The notes below the pieces were generated by a model. It made no database searches, was not told the origin of the DNA, and saw only the letters and a list, made by a program, of their open reading frames with translations. Source: Gremmenia infestans (lineage: Eukaryota; Ascomycota; Leotiomycetes; Helotiales; Hamatocanthoscyphaceae). From it: 64,000 bases of DNA. A program made the position numbers and the translations under genes. The stretch spans positions 1,674,001-1,738,000 of the forward strand of contig JAFEVB010000008.1 in the NCBI GenBank assembly GCA_032629725.1, read 5' to 3'. Positions 1 to 11,488 of the stretch are shown here, one piece after another (positions within the stretch are counted from its first letter, which is position 1; each line of letters opens with the position of its first letter).

Positions 1-627
1 CGCCGCCGGCCTTTGTTCATAACGGCGCATCAGATCTTCAGCAGTCGCTTCCGGGTCAGGACTGCTCGCCAGCTCTTCAATGGCCTGTAGAACAACCTCT
101 ATATCAGCCGGCTCTGAAACAATATCTGGAGGATTGGGATCATCTCCGGTACGCTCAAAGTCACGCATTTTATGCGCCAGTGCCGCATCGCGTACTACGA
201 GGTACAGCCACATCTGATTGGCCATGAGCTCCGTTTCCCTCTCAATAGTTATTGATGGTGCCATGAAGTGGAAGGCCCTGTGGAGAGCGTTCTCAAGTTG
301 GATTACCCAACGAGATTGCACGGTTTCGTGGCTCAACCGCTCCAACAAGCGTGGTTTTATGTCCGGATCCAAGAGTCCTACCCCTGATTCAGTTGCGCCA
401 GCGAAAACGAGTCCGGCAGCCAGCCAATCGTGCATTGAAAGATTGCAGTACTTGTACAGTGCAGCACGGGGGTGTGTGTTGGCTTTGAAGCAGTCAGAGC
501 AGAAGCGCTTCATGTTGAATACTTGAGTTACTTCATGTTCGCAGTTTGGTGCATTTTCGCAGAGAGAATGATTACTCGTATCATCGTGCAAGCACTTACT
601 GTAGTGGATGGTGTGGTGGAAGCACAT
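1..627 (-). CDS. Cys-rich N-terminal hypothetical protein, 3' end outside window
   Basis: The minus strand is open from an ATG at 627 to the window edge, giving 209 residues of a protein whose C-terminus is missing. The first 55 residues are rich in Cys and His: they start MCFHHTIHYSKC, continue with an HDD, and hold further Cys residues before CSDC near residues 43-46. This looks like a small metal-binding module. The rest is acidic and probably helical, with no motif I recognise. The Cys/His spacing at the start (Cys2, Cys12, His14) matches the small protein at 50847-51074, so both may belong to one fungal family. Function unknown. No intron is needed. The reading frame, the Cys pattern and the absence of stops over 627 bases support a real gene; the downstream ATG at 513 would cut off most of the Cys module. 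Confidence 0.7.
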   Translation of the reverse strand, partial: MCFHHTIHYSKCLHDDTSNHSLCENAPNCEHEVTQVFNMKRFCSDCFKANTHPRAALYKYCNLSMHDWLAAGLVFAGATESGVGLLDPDIKPRLLERLSHETVQSRWVIQLENALHRAFHFMAPSITIERETELMANQMWLYLVVRDAALAHKMRDFERTGDDPNPPDIVSEPADIEVVLQAIEELASSPDPEATAEDLMRRYEQRPAA

Positions 628-1614
628 GATCGTGGTAAATCGTGTCTATGTGGTTATGGTTTTAGAAGAGAAAGGTTTATCAATCGCACGTTCTCGGGTT
701 GAAATACATAACCCTCTATGTATTTCTGTTCGTTCTCTGTTATGTCTACTGTATACCAGGTCTATAATCCTTGTTCACCATCTGTTTTGATCCTCAACTT
801 ATTATACTTTTATACTGGAGTGAAAACCAACATTCCCTCGGTCTATACGATTTTCGAGGCTACAGAACGGAGTCTAGCTTTTTATTCTAAATTGTAAGTT
901 TATGGTTTTTAGAGTTTTTTAGTTTTACCAAGTAGTGCATCTGTCATAACCCCGTTCCGTAAACGGCGTGAAGGACAAGACAAGACAACACGAGCAGGGA
1001 GATCTGGACTGGAGGAAGAGTACCTATAGTATTAAAACGATGCACCGTGTCTATCACACGCATGCGATGGGTAGAGGAATCCGAGAAAAGGGGGATCTAG
1101 ATTCGAGGAGTATGGATGTGGACAGGTGTCGGGATATGGGGATCTTGGTCAAAGCTTTTGTAGTCATGTAAGATCTTAACTAGGTGTGGCTTAGTAAGCG
1201 ATAGAGGCTTCATGGGCTACAACACCATGATGAGAATACCATCAATACAACCACCAAAACCAAAGTCAAGTCTTCTTGGTGCATACTAGCTAGTAAGAAG
1301 TGATCACCCCTGTCCTACCAACAAAATGAATGATGGAAGAAACTTTACTCGCGACCATGGTATGACCGGGTAAGGGATATCTTGGGCTGCGCGCGCTCCG
1401 CGCGCGGGATATTGTGACCAGAACTGTACAAGTATGTAGATGGATATAGCATTTATTTAGCAATCCATGGTAATAGGCGGGCAGTATAGGACACGATAGA
1501 ATCACGACAAGACATAGCATGAATGAAGCCACGAGGTGATATGATCCCTCCCACGCCACGTTACTCCATTTATAGATTTATAGATGGCTAAAGCAATCCA
1601 ATAAACTACCTATC
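628..1614. other. Intergenic region, no supported gene
   Basis: Short open frames exist on both strands, but none has a recognisable domain or plausible splice partners. A GC-only hairpin (CGCGCG, 3-nt loop, CGCGCG) lies at 1390-1404. The region should hold the promoter of the leftmost gene and the 3' end of the copper ATPase transcript. Confidence 0.5.
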
Positions 1615-4600
1615 CTATTCTTCCACATCCACATCCCCATCCACAATTACCCCCCTAACCTTGAATCCCAGCCCAGGCACCCCACTCCTCAACGCCAAAC
1701 TACTACAAACAACACTAATACTACTCGCCGCCATCGCCAGACTCGCCCACACCGGATCTAACCTTACATGACTCCCGGCACTAACAACCGGATACAGCAC
1801 CCCCGCTGCAACCGGCAGCGCGATGAGGTTATAAACAAGTGCCCACGCGAAATTCAGCTTGATGCGCCGGAAGACGCATTTGCTAAGATCTAAGAGCGTG
1901 AGGAGTGTGGAGAGATTGCTGGACACGAGCACGAATTCCGCAGAAGAGATAGCGATGTCTGAGCCGGAGCCGATGGCGATGCCGACGTCGGCTGTGGTGA
2001 GCGCGGGGGAATCGTTGATGCCGTCGCCGACCATAGCGATCATAGCTCGTTTAGTGGAGTGATGCGAGCTAGGAGATGTGGTGTGGGCTTTGAGGGATTT
2101 CTGGAGGTATTGGATTTTTTCTGCTTTTTGGCTGGGGAGGACGCCGGCGATGATGTTTTCGGGGGCGATTCCGACTTTGGCGCCTGTGGATTTTCGGTTA
2201 GGAGACTATTCTTGAATCATGGGACATTGGAGGAGGTACTTACCGACGGCGTTGGCCGTGATTTGATTGTCACCGGATAACATCCAGACACTGTATTGGA
2301 GTTAGCGAGAAGGTACCAGAGCAGACTCAGACATTTAGAAGAAATACTGACTCTGTTCCACGATCCCTGATAGCCTTGATTATGCTACGTGCCTCTTTCC
2401 TAATTGGGTCGGAAATAGCAAATATGGCCACTAGGTGCCAACCACCTGAATCTCTTTGCATGGCAGCAAGAGCGACAGATTTGCCCTCGAGCTTCCAGGC
2501 TTCCAGAGTACCGAGAATCTCCGGGTTTAGAGATATCTTAAAGTCTGTGAACAGAGCTTCGTTGCCGATCAGGAGCTCGTCGAGAATGTCGGACCCCTTG
2601 TGAGACATTCTCCCACGCATTCCTTTCCCAGCGATTTCTTCAATGTCCGCGATTTCAGCTTCCCTGATGTCTTTACTCTTGCAAAATGATACAAGTGCTT
2701 TAGCGACTGTATGGCTGCTGTTCTCTTCGACGGCTTTAACAGAACCCAGTATGAATTCCTGTGGTCCAAACTCTGCATCAAGAGGAAAGGCATGAAAATC
2801 GGTGACGACAGGCTCGCCACCCATCGTCAACGTCCCAGTTTTGTCAAAGACGATACAGTCAAGCCTGCTGGCTTTCTCAAACGCTTCCCCACCTCCTTTG
2901 ACCAGTATTCCATTCTGAGCTGCCAGTCCACCACCAACGAAGAGTGCAGTGGGTGCAGCGAGAGCCAACCCGCAGGGACAGGCTACGACGAAGACTGCAA
3001 TTGCGAATTGAAGGGACCACGTAGTCCAGCCTCGAGAGCTGTCCCCCAAATAATCATCGGGCAAATCTCCGGAGACGCCCAGTGAAAGCCAGATAATCCA
3101 CGTGACAATTGCAATCAGTGTGACCATGGGGACGAAGTAGCCAGTAAGGGTATCCGCGATACGTTCGATTGGTGCTCGTCGAGTTTGTCCTTCCCGAACT
3201 GCTTTGACTATTTGATCAAGCATCGAAGATCCAGCGACGCCGGTTATCTTGACGGAAATCGGACCATCCTTGTTGACTGTTCCAGAGAAAACTTCGTCGC
3301 CAACAGCTTTCTTGACGAGTTTGGACTCTCCAGTAAGACTTGACTCATCAAATCTTGTCTCCCCTTGGACGACGATCCCATCGCAAGGTGGGGATCCTCC
3401 TTGTAAAACCCTGACCACATCATCAAACTCGAGTAAATCAACGTTGATGCTCTGAACAGATTCTCTGTTTCCCCCGTTCAGCAAGTCTTCTCTTGCAAGA
3501 GTGTCGCTTGATTCCGATTCAGACTTAGCGGAAACAACCAGAAGGGCTTCGGTGGGTCTCAGTCTCCCAAGCATGGTTACAGCATCTCCCGTCTTAGACT
3601 TGCTGTAGGATTCTATCAGACGACCGATCAGGAGGAATAGAGTCAAGAATACTACTGAGTCGAAATAGAAAGTACTGTTGTCCGGCACCGGTGGAGGGCT
3701 GACACCCGCAGCGATGAGCTGAGACACTGACGAGATGTACGCAATCGATGTTCCAAGTGACATGAGCATGTTCATACTTCCAAATCGGTAAAACCTCTGC
3801 AAGAATGGAGTCTTACTACCAGGTCTCCACATTGATCTGATCTCCTTCAGCGCTCGGATATGGAAAACATCAGCACACAGAAAATACACTGGGGTCGCCA
3901 TAACAAAGAGAGCCCATTGTGATCTGCTGACCCCGGCGTGCAAGGGCTGCCCAAGAAACTTTCGGCCCGGGTTGCTGGAAGGCACAAGACTCATGTAGAC
4001 GATGCCGATTATGAGGGTTGGAATGGCAATAATCAGAGTGAGGATTACTCTGTATAGTATCCGGAATTGTTCCCGTCGATGGTTTTGATATGACCGCTCT
4101 TCGAGGGTTGGGGGATGATAGATTGACGGAGTGAGGGACTCATTGGCCTCTGAGATGGCGGCCATGATGCTTCTGATGGTAAGATCTGGCACATGTGGTG
4201 TGTAGCTGATCTTCAAAATAGGATCGTGAATATCTAGGGGCTTTGTAACCTTTACTCGGTCTCCAAAAGCATCAAGGGATACCAGTACTTTTTCCGGGCA
4301 GTGCCCGCAAAACATACCGTCAACTAATATCTCGAGGGTTCGGATCTGTATGTAGGTCAGCAAAGCTCGATTAAAAATGTCTGAAAACCCCCTGACGCGT
4401 TTGAGAACGCTGAAGTCAACAAAGCTTTCACGTACCGTCTTTGATGAATCATCCTGAAGCTTCTTGATATCTACGACGCTATCGATCGTCGCTTCATATC
4501 CAATATCTTCGATTGCCTCAACGATATCATTCTGGTGTTCTTCGCTAAGGAAATCGACCGTGGCGCTGTTGGATATGAGGTTGACGACAACATTTTGGAC

Positions 4601-5188
4601 CCAGTCCTTCTCCTGGAGCTCTGATGTTATGGCCCCTGAGCAAGCCGCACATGTCATGCCGCCTATAGCTATGGATGCTCGCCATATCGTTTCGGGCGCA
4701 TTATTAGAATTTACCACGACAAGTGGGATATCTTCCTGGCGCTTGGCAGTATCGCTTGTCCGTTCATTTTCGATAGATGAGGGCTCGGCAGTCTTTACGT
4801 CTCTTTCCAGCCGACATGCTTCACAATTGTCCAGGTGTCGTTTTGCAACTTTAGATTTTGCTGGCTGGTTATCAGATCCCAATCTAGATATAAATCGGTC
4901 CAGGTAACCGATGTTACTGTTGCCGGTTTTATGCGCTTTGCGAGTAGCGATCGTCGTTGGTTGTTTCGTGTTGCTTACGCTATCGGATATTTCGAATCCA
5001 GCCTCTTCGAGAGCGTTCTGTATCTTCCATATAGGGAGGGATATCTCGTGATCGACCGTCACCCAGGAAGTCACGAGCGAAGGTGATACGGAGCTTGGCT
5101 GGGCTACCAGATGGGAGAGGGTATCTTTGATATGGGAAACGCACGAGGGGCAGTGTAGATTCGACAGCAAAAAGGAGGTCGTCGCCAT
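1615..5188 (-). CDS. P1B-type copper-transporting ATPase (Ccc2/CrpA-like)
   Basis: Three exons, 5188-2352, 2290-2244 and 2183-1615, join in frame to 1150 residues; the introns are 61 and 60 nt. It should pump Cu(I) across a membrane with ATP, either into the secretory pathway or out of the cell as detoxification. Three N-terminal HMA-like metal sites are seen: CPSC at residues 13-16, then CAAC and CGHC; an extra Cys pair (CEAC) lies between the first two. Next come membrane segments, the actuator motif TGES, the ion-binding CPC in a membrane helix, the phosphorylation motif DKTGTLT (Asp782) and GDGIND (Asp1015). The first splice restores GTDVWMLSGDN, typical of the family. The nucleotide-domain motif normally written SEHP reads SSHT here (His826), so the Pro is replaced. 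Identity as a copper ATPase is firm; the split between secretory supply and efflux is not decided by sequence. Confidence 0.93.
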
Positions 5189-6174
5189 ATTGTCCCACTT
5201 AGACTAGTAAATTATCTTGATAAATGCGATGCGATATGCGATGCAAGATGCACTGCTATGCAGCTCACCTCTTGACCTTTGCAAGATGGGGAAGGAGCGC
5301 AAAAGATCAAAGATGAAGATGGAGATGGAGATGGAGGAAAATATGAAGGGCAGGAAGGACAGAGATACTGCCAGAACCTACCGCTATACCTCGTCGTCGT
5401 AACTAGTCATAAATAGAAAGATGTCATTGAGTAGCCAAATGCAGCACAAAATGCGCAAATCCGCAAAAACCTCGCAGATTGGTTGGCGGCGCACGTGACT
5501 ATTAACTAAAGCATTCACCTGTACGCTGTTCTAATATGCCATATTGGACAAGTTTCATGCAAGGGTTAATAGTCATCCAAGTTACCGATGAGGGTATGCA
5601 GTTCCAAAATATATACGGAGTTTTGAGGTCGCACCTGGTCACGAGGTCAGTCTCACGAAGGCGGGGTGGCGGAGCGTTATTGCGTCCATTCTCCCGCTAG
5701 TAGGGTGCATCGATAACCTCACAAGTGTGATGAATATGTCACGTCTCGCCATCCAACGTAACTTCAAAGAACTATCAGGTAATCTAAACCAGGGCGTAAC
5801 CTATAGGTACTTTCGCCTCATCTTCTGTCGCAGATATGCCATCAGCGCCAATTCCCCCCTCTGCCTTTTCTAACACAGCGGTCGCTGCCGGAGAGCTACC
5901 TATATTTTAACAGGTAGTGGTCATGGCTTCTTCGCTACCTACATATCTCTCAACCATCCCAAAGTCAAAGGCCAGGAGAGTAGCGCGGTCAAGGTTACCT
6001 GCATGGAGCGTCGAAGAGTACTATGGCTTGAATGCTCGAGAGATCTGCCTTCTTAATCTTTATCATGGCACTGGCCTGATTATGATCCAGCATTCACTGT
6101 GCATAGTCTCAATTTATAATGAGGGTTTTGCACCTTATATATTTGATCCAAAACTGTATTTCTGGTATTATTGG
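5189..6174. other. Intergenic region upstream of the copper ATPase
   Basis: About 990 bases between the ATPase start and the stop of the NACHT gene. Near 5222-5250 there is a short run of ATGCGAT-like repeats. Plus-strand open frames at 5217-5402 and 5917-6390 show no domain and the second overlaps the 3' end of the NACHT gene. It probably holds the ATPase promoter; I could not identify a copper-response element with confidence. Confidence 0.45.
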
Positions 6175-9100
6175 TTATTTCGACCGCCGAGACTTCCAAA
6201 AAGCGAATCGTTGCAGATTAAATACCCTTCTCTTCTTTTCTTTTATATTTACTGTATGGTTCTCTACCGGTGTGGTCGGACGGCTCTCCTCCCACGGGAA
6301 TTTCATTATCCATGGCTCTTGGTCGAAAGTGGTAAAGATGTCGTCTTGTTGAACCTCAGTCATGGTTTTCTTTCCATACAGCACTGCTAGGTCCTTAGCA
6401 CGTTGTTCCTTCACTTGTTCATCTCTCAGCCTCTGTTCCTTTTGTCTCTCGTTCGCTTCAAGTACTTGTCTCCGCAGTTCTTGCGGTGTCTGCTCCCATT
6501 GTTTCTCAATGTCAATCGCTCGCCGTGGTCCAACTTTCTCTTCTAATTTCCGATAAATTACCTGTCTGACCTGGTGTACCTCTTCTGGGAACTTTCTGGA
6601 GAACGTATCATCAATCACTGTTACCGCTGGGATGTTTGAGCCTTTCCAATAAATACACGCTTCGGGGTTTGCACCAGCGGCTAGCAGGAGCCGCATGCAT
6701 TCCAAGACAGGAAGGAGAAGCTCCTGCTTATCACCAGACTTCAGCGGCCGCAGAATCTCGTAAGCGTATACTAGGACATCCGTCCAAGTCGTATGATTGC
6801 CAAACTCGCGGTTGGGATCTGCGCCGTGTTTGAGAAGGACAGCTACTAGCTCTGGGTTTCGAGGCCGTGTACCCCAGATATTTCGAGGCATAGGAGCAGT
6901 TGCGTAGTGGAGTAGTGGGCGTCCAAGTTGCGTGGTCACAGGCTGTGAATTTTGATTCAATTTCCATTCCACATAAAGATCCATGCCATACGAGACTGCT
7001 AATGATAAGAATGATAGTTGTGGATCGTGCAGAAAGTCGTAAACCTGAGGGATGACTTTGACCCAAGCATAGCGACCCTCATCCTGAAATATCGTTCGCT
7101 CGACGGTCAAACTGTACCATAGCTCGGTCGCGGTCTCGCAGAAGTTCTCTATCAACGATGACTGTACCTGGCCTGAGGTCTTCTCGGCTTGTGCCGCATA
7201 TTCCATGAACTCCCCGGTTAAATGGCCGAAGGTCCCAACCTCCCATTGCGTGGTGCAGAGGACTTTCATCTGGACAAGGTAAGAGCGCATCAAAGAAATG
7301 TCGGGATTGAAGCTAGGATCTGACTGAGAAGCGATTTTGTTCCAAATATTCGGCGTGTCTAGGAAGTCTTTGACGGTTCGATGCAGGAAATCGATTTTCG
7401 AATCAACGAGACGATCTTTGCCACTCGATGCCCGAACTTCGAGAAGGCCTTTGCAGCGACTGTTTACTCGTCGTACCGTATCACTATATCGAAAGGATAG
7501 TTCATTGTCGTCCAAAGCCTCCAGTCTTGCTCTGATAGCAAAATCTGGATCCTCTTCATCAGCAAATGAAAGCCCCAACACAGACAACGGAAGTCGTGCA
7601 CGATGAACGATCTGAAATAGTTGAGATGCTTGCTGCTGGTAGAACTTGTCGAGATTCATCATCATCAATAGGTACAAATCTTCGAGATCGGCAGGGAGGG
7701 CCTCTAAGCGTCTCTGAAGATCCGATATCCTATCAGAATTTTGAAGGCCTTCAAGTAATGATTTGACAACGAGCGTCACCCACAAGAACACGCCTGCTGA
7801 TTTGTCGACAATCTCTGTTACTAGTTCTTGTGCGCGCGCCGTTTCCCTCTTTCTGAGTATCTCAAATTGTGGACTTTTTACTAGTTCAATATCGGTGTAA
7901 AGCTTGATGTCATTTTGTGTCAAATCCTGAAGCACAAGTTTCGGACAACGCCCGAAAGCGTCTTCAAATATTAGGAGCGGTCGGCTGGAAAGGCACATCT
8001 TCACGCTTGAAGAAGCGGCAACGCCTTGGAATAGTTTGACAACCTCTCTATGATCTCCATCGTACTCATCAAGTCCGTCGACAAAGAAACAAAACTTCGC
8101 CGAGACACCATCTTGTTTTAACAAACGATCGAATCCTTTCATGAGTTCCATTCGGCCCCAAGGACTAATGTCGTCTCCATAGAAATCGTAAGATCGCCAG
8201 CGATAGGGAAATATCAGTGGTATCAGATCCTCACACTGAGTGAGAGATTCGTAGAGGAGGGACTGAAGAAGTCCAGTCTGAGATTTCTGCATTGGCGTCC
8301 CAGCGTTCCAGAAGTAGTAACTCGCAGTGATGAGAGGGAAATCACCTGCCCAGCGCTCCAGTGCTGTTCGAGAAAGTGGATTGTTGTATATATACTTCAT
8401 CAAGGTCGACTTTCCCGATCCAGCTTTACCAGCTATCCAATATGTCCCCTTTCCCTGTCTGAGCCATGTACTGAAGCTGGCCCATCTTTGATCAGTCCTC
8501 GTCTTGTAGATCCAGTTGAACGTGGCGCTATGAGCGGGCAGGATCTCTTCCTGCCTATCGGACATATTCATGAAGCCGAGTTGGTGTAGGAATTTTTCTC
8601 GTAAGAAAGAAATCCTCTTTTGTTCAACCATCTCCGTAATTCTGGCGGAGAATTTCGCCACGTGTACTGGATTATCCCCTTGCCATTGATGATCTTTGAT
8701 AGCCTTAATAATTTCTTGTTGATTTTGCTTGTTGTCGTTCCGAATTATGTCGAGGGTTTCGCTGATATCCTGCGTGTTTGTACCGAGAGACTCAAAGCCA
8801 TTGGATTGCTTCAACGCGGCGTCGTTGATGCTTGTTCTACATCATGAGTCAGTGAGCCGAATCTGATGATACTATTTGTGATTTCTTACCTCAAAGAGAT
8901 TAGCAGCTCGGTATCCAATTCTTTCCTGCACTCCGTGAGCTTGGACATTGCAGCCTGTATTTGATCCTCATCCCAGACACTCTTCAGCGCCATCCTGAAG
9001 CTCTTCCATTTGTTGTTTTTTCCTTCCACTTTGAACATTCTCAGAATGCTAAGAAGATCTCCCGCTACTATGGTACATTTAGCGTTGATTTCTCCAAGTT

Positions 9101-9413
9101 CTATCTCAGCTCGATTTTCGGGGGTATAATCTCGAAGTTTAGATGCGAGTTCGTGTTTAGCTCTTTTATCGGAGGCATCTTGACGAAGTTGGGCAACCCT
9201 TACAGGAGGGAGGAGATGTTGGCTCATATCCGTTCGTAACCTCTCCGTCAGACGTTTTAAATTGCCTGCAATGGCTTCCAGGTCCTTGTTCCCCGTTGAC
9301 GCTCCATCTGCAGACTTGTGAAGTTCATGGCTCTTGGAGATCAATTTGACGGTAAAGTCGACGAATTGTACAATGTTGCCGGCCACACCCAAGGCGGTGA
9401 GTGGATCGAGCAT
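6175..9413 (-). CDS. NACHT/STAND NLR-like protein with degenerate ankyrin repeats
   Basis: Two exons, 9413-8890 and 8836-6175, with a 53-nt intron, encode 1061 residues. Residues 1-175 start MLDPLTALGVAGNIVQFVDF, an N-terminal helical domain common on fungal NLR-like proteins (SesA/NACHT-associated type). A NACHT NTPase follows: P-loop GKAGSGKS at 311-318 and Walker B FVDGLDEYD near 427-433. The C-terminal third has two ankyrin-like units (LLKHGADPN and LLAAGANPE) and then a charged helical tail rich in Glu, Gln and Arg. In this family ligand sensing by the repeats drives NTPase-dependent oligomerisation, and the N-terminal domain signals, often in allorecognition or cell death; that role is inferred here. 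No intact second partner such as a lipase or HeLo effector lies nearby. The start is the only ATG ahead of the conserved N-terminal motif. Only about two repeats are visible, so the sensor domain is short. Confidence 0.9.
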
Positions 9414-9448
9414 TGCGAGATGATCGCTTGCACGCAGTCATCTCAAGA

Positions 9449-9468
9449 GAAAGAAAGAAAGAAAGAAA
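9449..9468. repeat. (GAAA)5 microsatellite
   Basis: Five tandem GAAA units on the plus strand, lying just upstream of the NACHT gene start, so its transcript leader carries a TTTC tract. It may vary in length between isolates. Confidence 0.85.
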
Positions 9469-9917
9469 GGGAAAGTTCAGAATCTCCTCGTTCGCGACGA
9501 GGCTGGATTGAGATAACGCATGCGTCGACTAAGCCCCACTGTGAGGCTGAGGGTGCATGATTACAGCCTGCAAGCTAAGCCGAGTCTATGCAAATCACAT
9601 GTTAGCAGTTCTGTACCTAGCGAGCCTACCTCCGTAGGTAGGCTTCAGTACGGACTTACCATTTGGACTTTTGGCGCGTGGAGGGCCAATCGGAGCAGTT
9701 CAAGGCGGGCCTAAACCTGAGATCTGAGAGAGACGTACTTCTACAATATACTCTCTCACTCTATCAGTCGAATATTCAGCACCCAGTCGATCTCAAACAC
9801 ACTATTGCTCTGTCAAACGCAGCATAGATTGATCGATTAGCCCTAGCTACGGAGTACAGTATCTAACCACTTATAATCTACCTCGTAGACGGTTGTCGAA
9901 CAATGGAACGATTCTTT

Positions 9918-10299
9918 TCATTTGAATTTGAACTTGGAGGCTGTCATTTCTTTCCTATTGGAGGGCTTTTTATCTGCGACAAAAAAAAGTCCGGTGAAAT
10001 ATTGGTGAAAATGTACATCTGCTGGATCCTGAGTAGCATTTTGGATGATTCCGAGAACCTCATTTGCTCCTGGCCTCTGTTTTTCACTAAGCGTGAACGC
10101 GGTTGAATCGATGGAGAGCTGTATATGACCTAGCCGTTTCTGCTGGTCGGAATCCAGTAAAGCGTTCCAATAGACTGCCATGATTTTCAAAGTCCTTTTC
10201 CTGCGTGCTAATCATGCGGAGTAGCCTTCCCTCTTGGTCGCGAGAATAGATAGCTTGAATGGTGTGGTAAACAGAGATTCCGGTGTTGGGGAACTCCAT
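9918..10299 (-). pseudogene. Orphan coding sequence with one apparent frameshift
   Basis: A frame starting MEFPNTGISVYHTIQAIYSR at 10299 reads about 37 codons in a protein-like way, then becomes less plausible. From about 10190 another minus frame continues sensibly (KIMAVYWNALLDSDQQKR and on) to a stop at 9918. A missing A in the AAAA run near 10193-10197 would join the two into one protein of about 126 residues. I do not recognise the family. It could be a relic, a real gene whose sequence has a homopolymer error, or two chance frames. It sits between the NACHT gene and an AT-rich stretch. Confidence 0.35.
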
Positions 10300-11488
10300 A
10301 CTGACGTGGAAGCAATAAATATAAGTCGATTGGTTGGAAGTAGATACGAAGTCTGAAAATAAGTTGAAGTGGTTTGTTTCTTCCCCTCTAGACATGCAGA
10401 TGGAAAGGATATTAAATAACAAGTTGTTGTATCCATATGTGTGTGCCTCGAACAATAATTATTGCTTACTTATGCGGTTTAGACCCAATGCTTTATTCTT
10501 GGCAGGTACTCCGCCTTCTGTGAGACACGGAAGCACCGAGGTGGGGAGGGGCTGAAAGTGAGGATTTTGTAAGCGTTCTACATTGACGGTGCTCGCAGAA
10601 CTAGACTTCCCTCAACTCTGTGTTACCTGAAGTTCTCATTTCAAAGGCTGTTGCGGCGAGTTCCGTGACTTCACTTATTAAGTTTCTCAACCTAATATAA
10701 TAACAGTAATCCAGACGGATAGTAAAGTGGATCTAGCGGTCCAGAAAGACTAGTAATTGCATAATGTTAAAATGGACGCGTTTGATGAGGTAATTCGCTC
10801 ATGTGTAGTCATTAGCTTATATGAAGTCATTTAATTTTGCTTCAACTTACAGAACGAGTTCATTATAAGATGGTTTATAGAAGGTTTAATGCTATTAGGG
10901 TATAGACTTTGAAATTAATACGTAATCGATTCTGTTGCAAATATCTAAAAGGAGACCTTATTGCTACGTCTAGAATTATGATCTAATTTTCTTCTTCCTT
11001 TCGCGCAAAACATTCCATACTTAGTAATCAGAATCATGCCCTAAGACAAACTCGATTTTAAGTATTAAACGAAAGGCATAAAAGCAGCGAGTAAGTCCGT
11101 GGTGCTTTTATATGATTCTAAGACCTTAGCTGCAATCCGGACATAAAATTTACGTGCATGCAAGACCTGGTCAGCGCAAGGTGTAGGCTGATACCCGGGT
11201 CAAGCTTCTTATATTAAGTCAATAGAAACCGCCTTGTTAGTCGTATTCTTTATTATCAGAAAGCAGAAGCTATCTTGCGGCTGAGGCCGGAGTCTAGTTT
11301 CTCTTGCAACTATGGAAAAAGAAGCAATATGTGGTACTTCTTAGCATTGCAAACCTAGTCAACTTGTCAAATCTTAACGCTATTAATGCGTACGTTTCTT
11401 TCTGCTTACGAGTTACAGTATTTTGATCCAAGCAAAATAATTGAACGCTCGACGTCGATGAGACATAGTTATAATCTATCTTATAGCC
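10300..11488. other. AT-rich intergenic stretch
   Basis: Low GC sequence with frequent stops in all frames and no gene I can support. The open frames at 10334-10555 and 11294-11566 have no domain character. It may be old repeat or mutated duplicated DNA, but I see no terminal repeats that define an element. Confidence 0.5.

Noticed and set aside
968..1559. Two short frames in the left intergenic region
   Set aside because: Composition is random-like, with no partner exons or motif.
5917..6390. 157-codon plus-strand open frame
   Set aside because: It overlaps the 3' end of the NACHT gene, has low-complexity hydrophobic runs and no domain.
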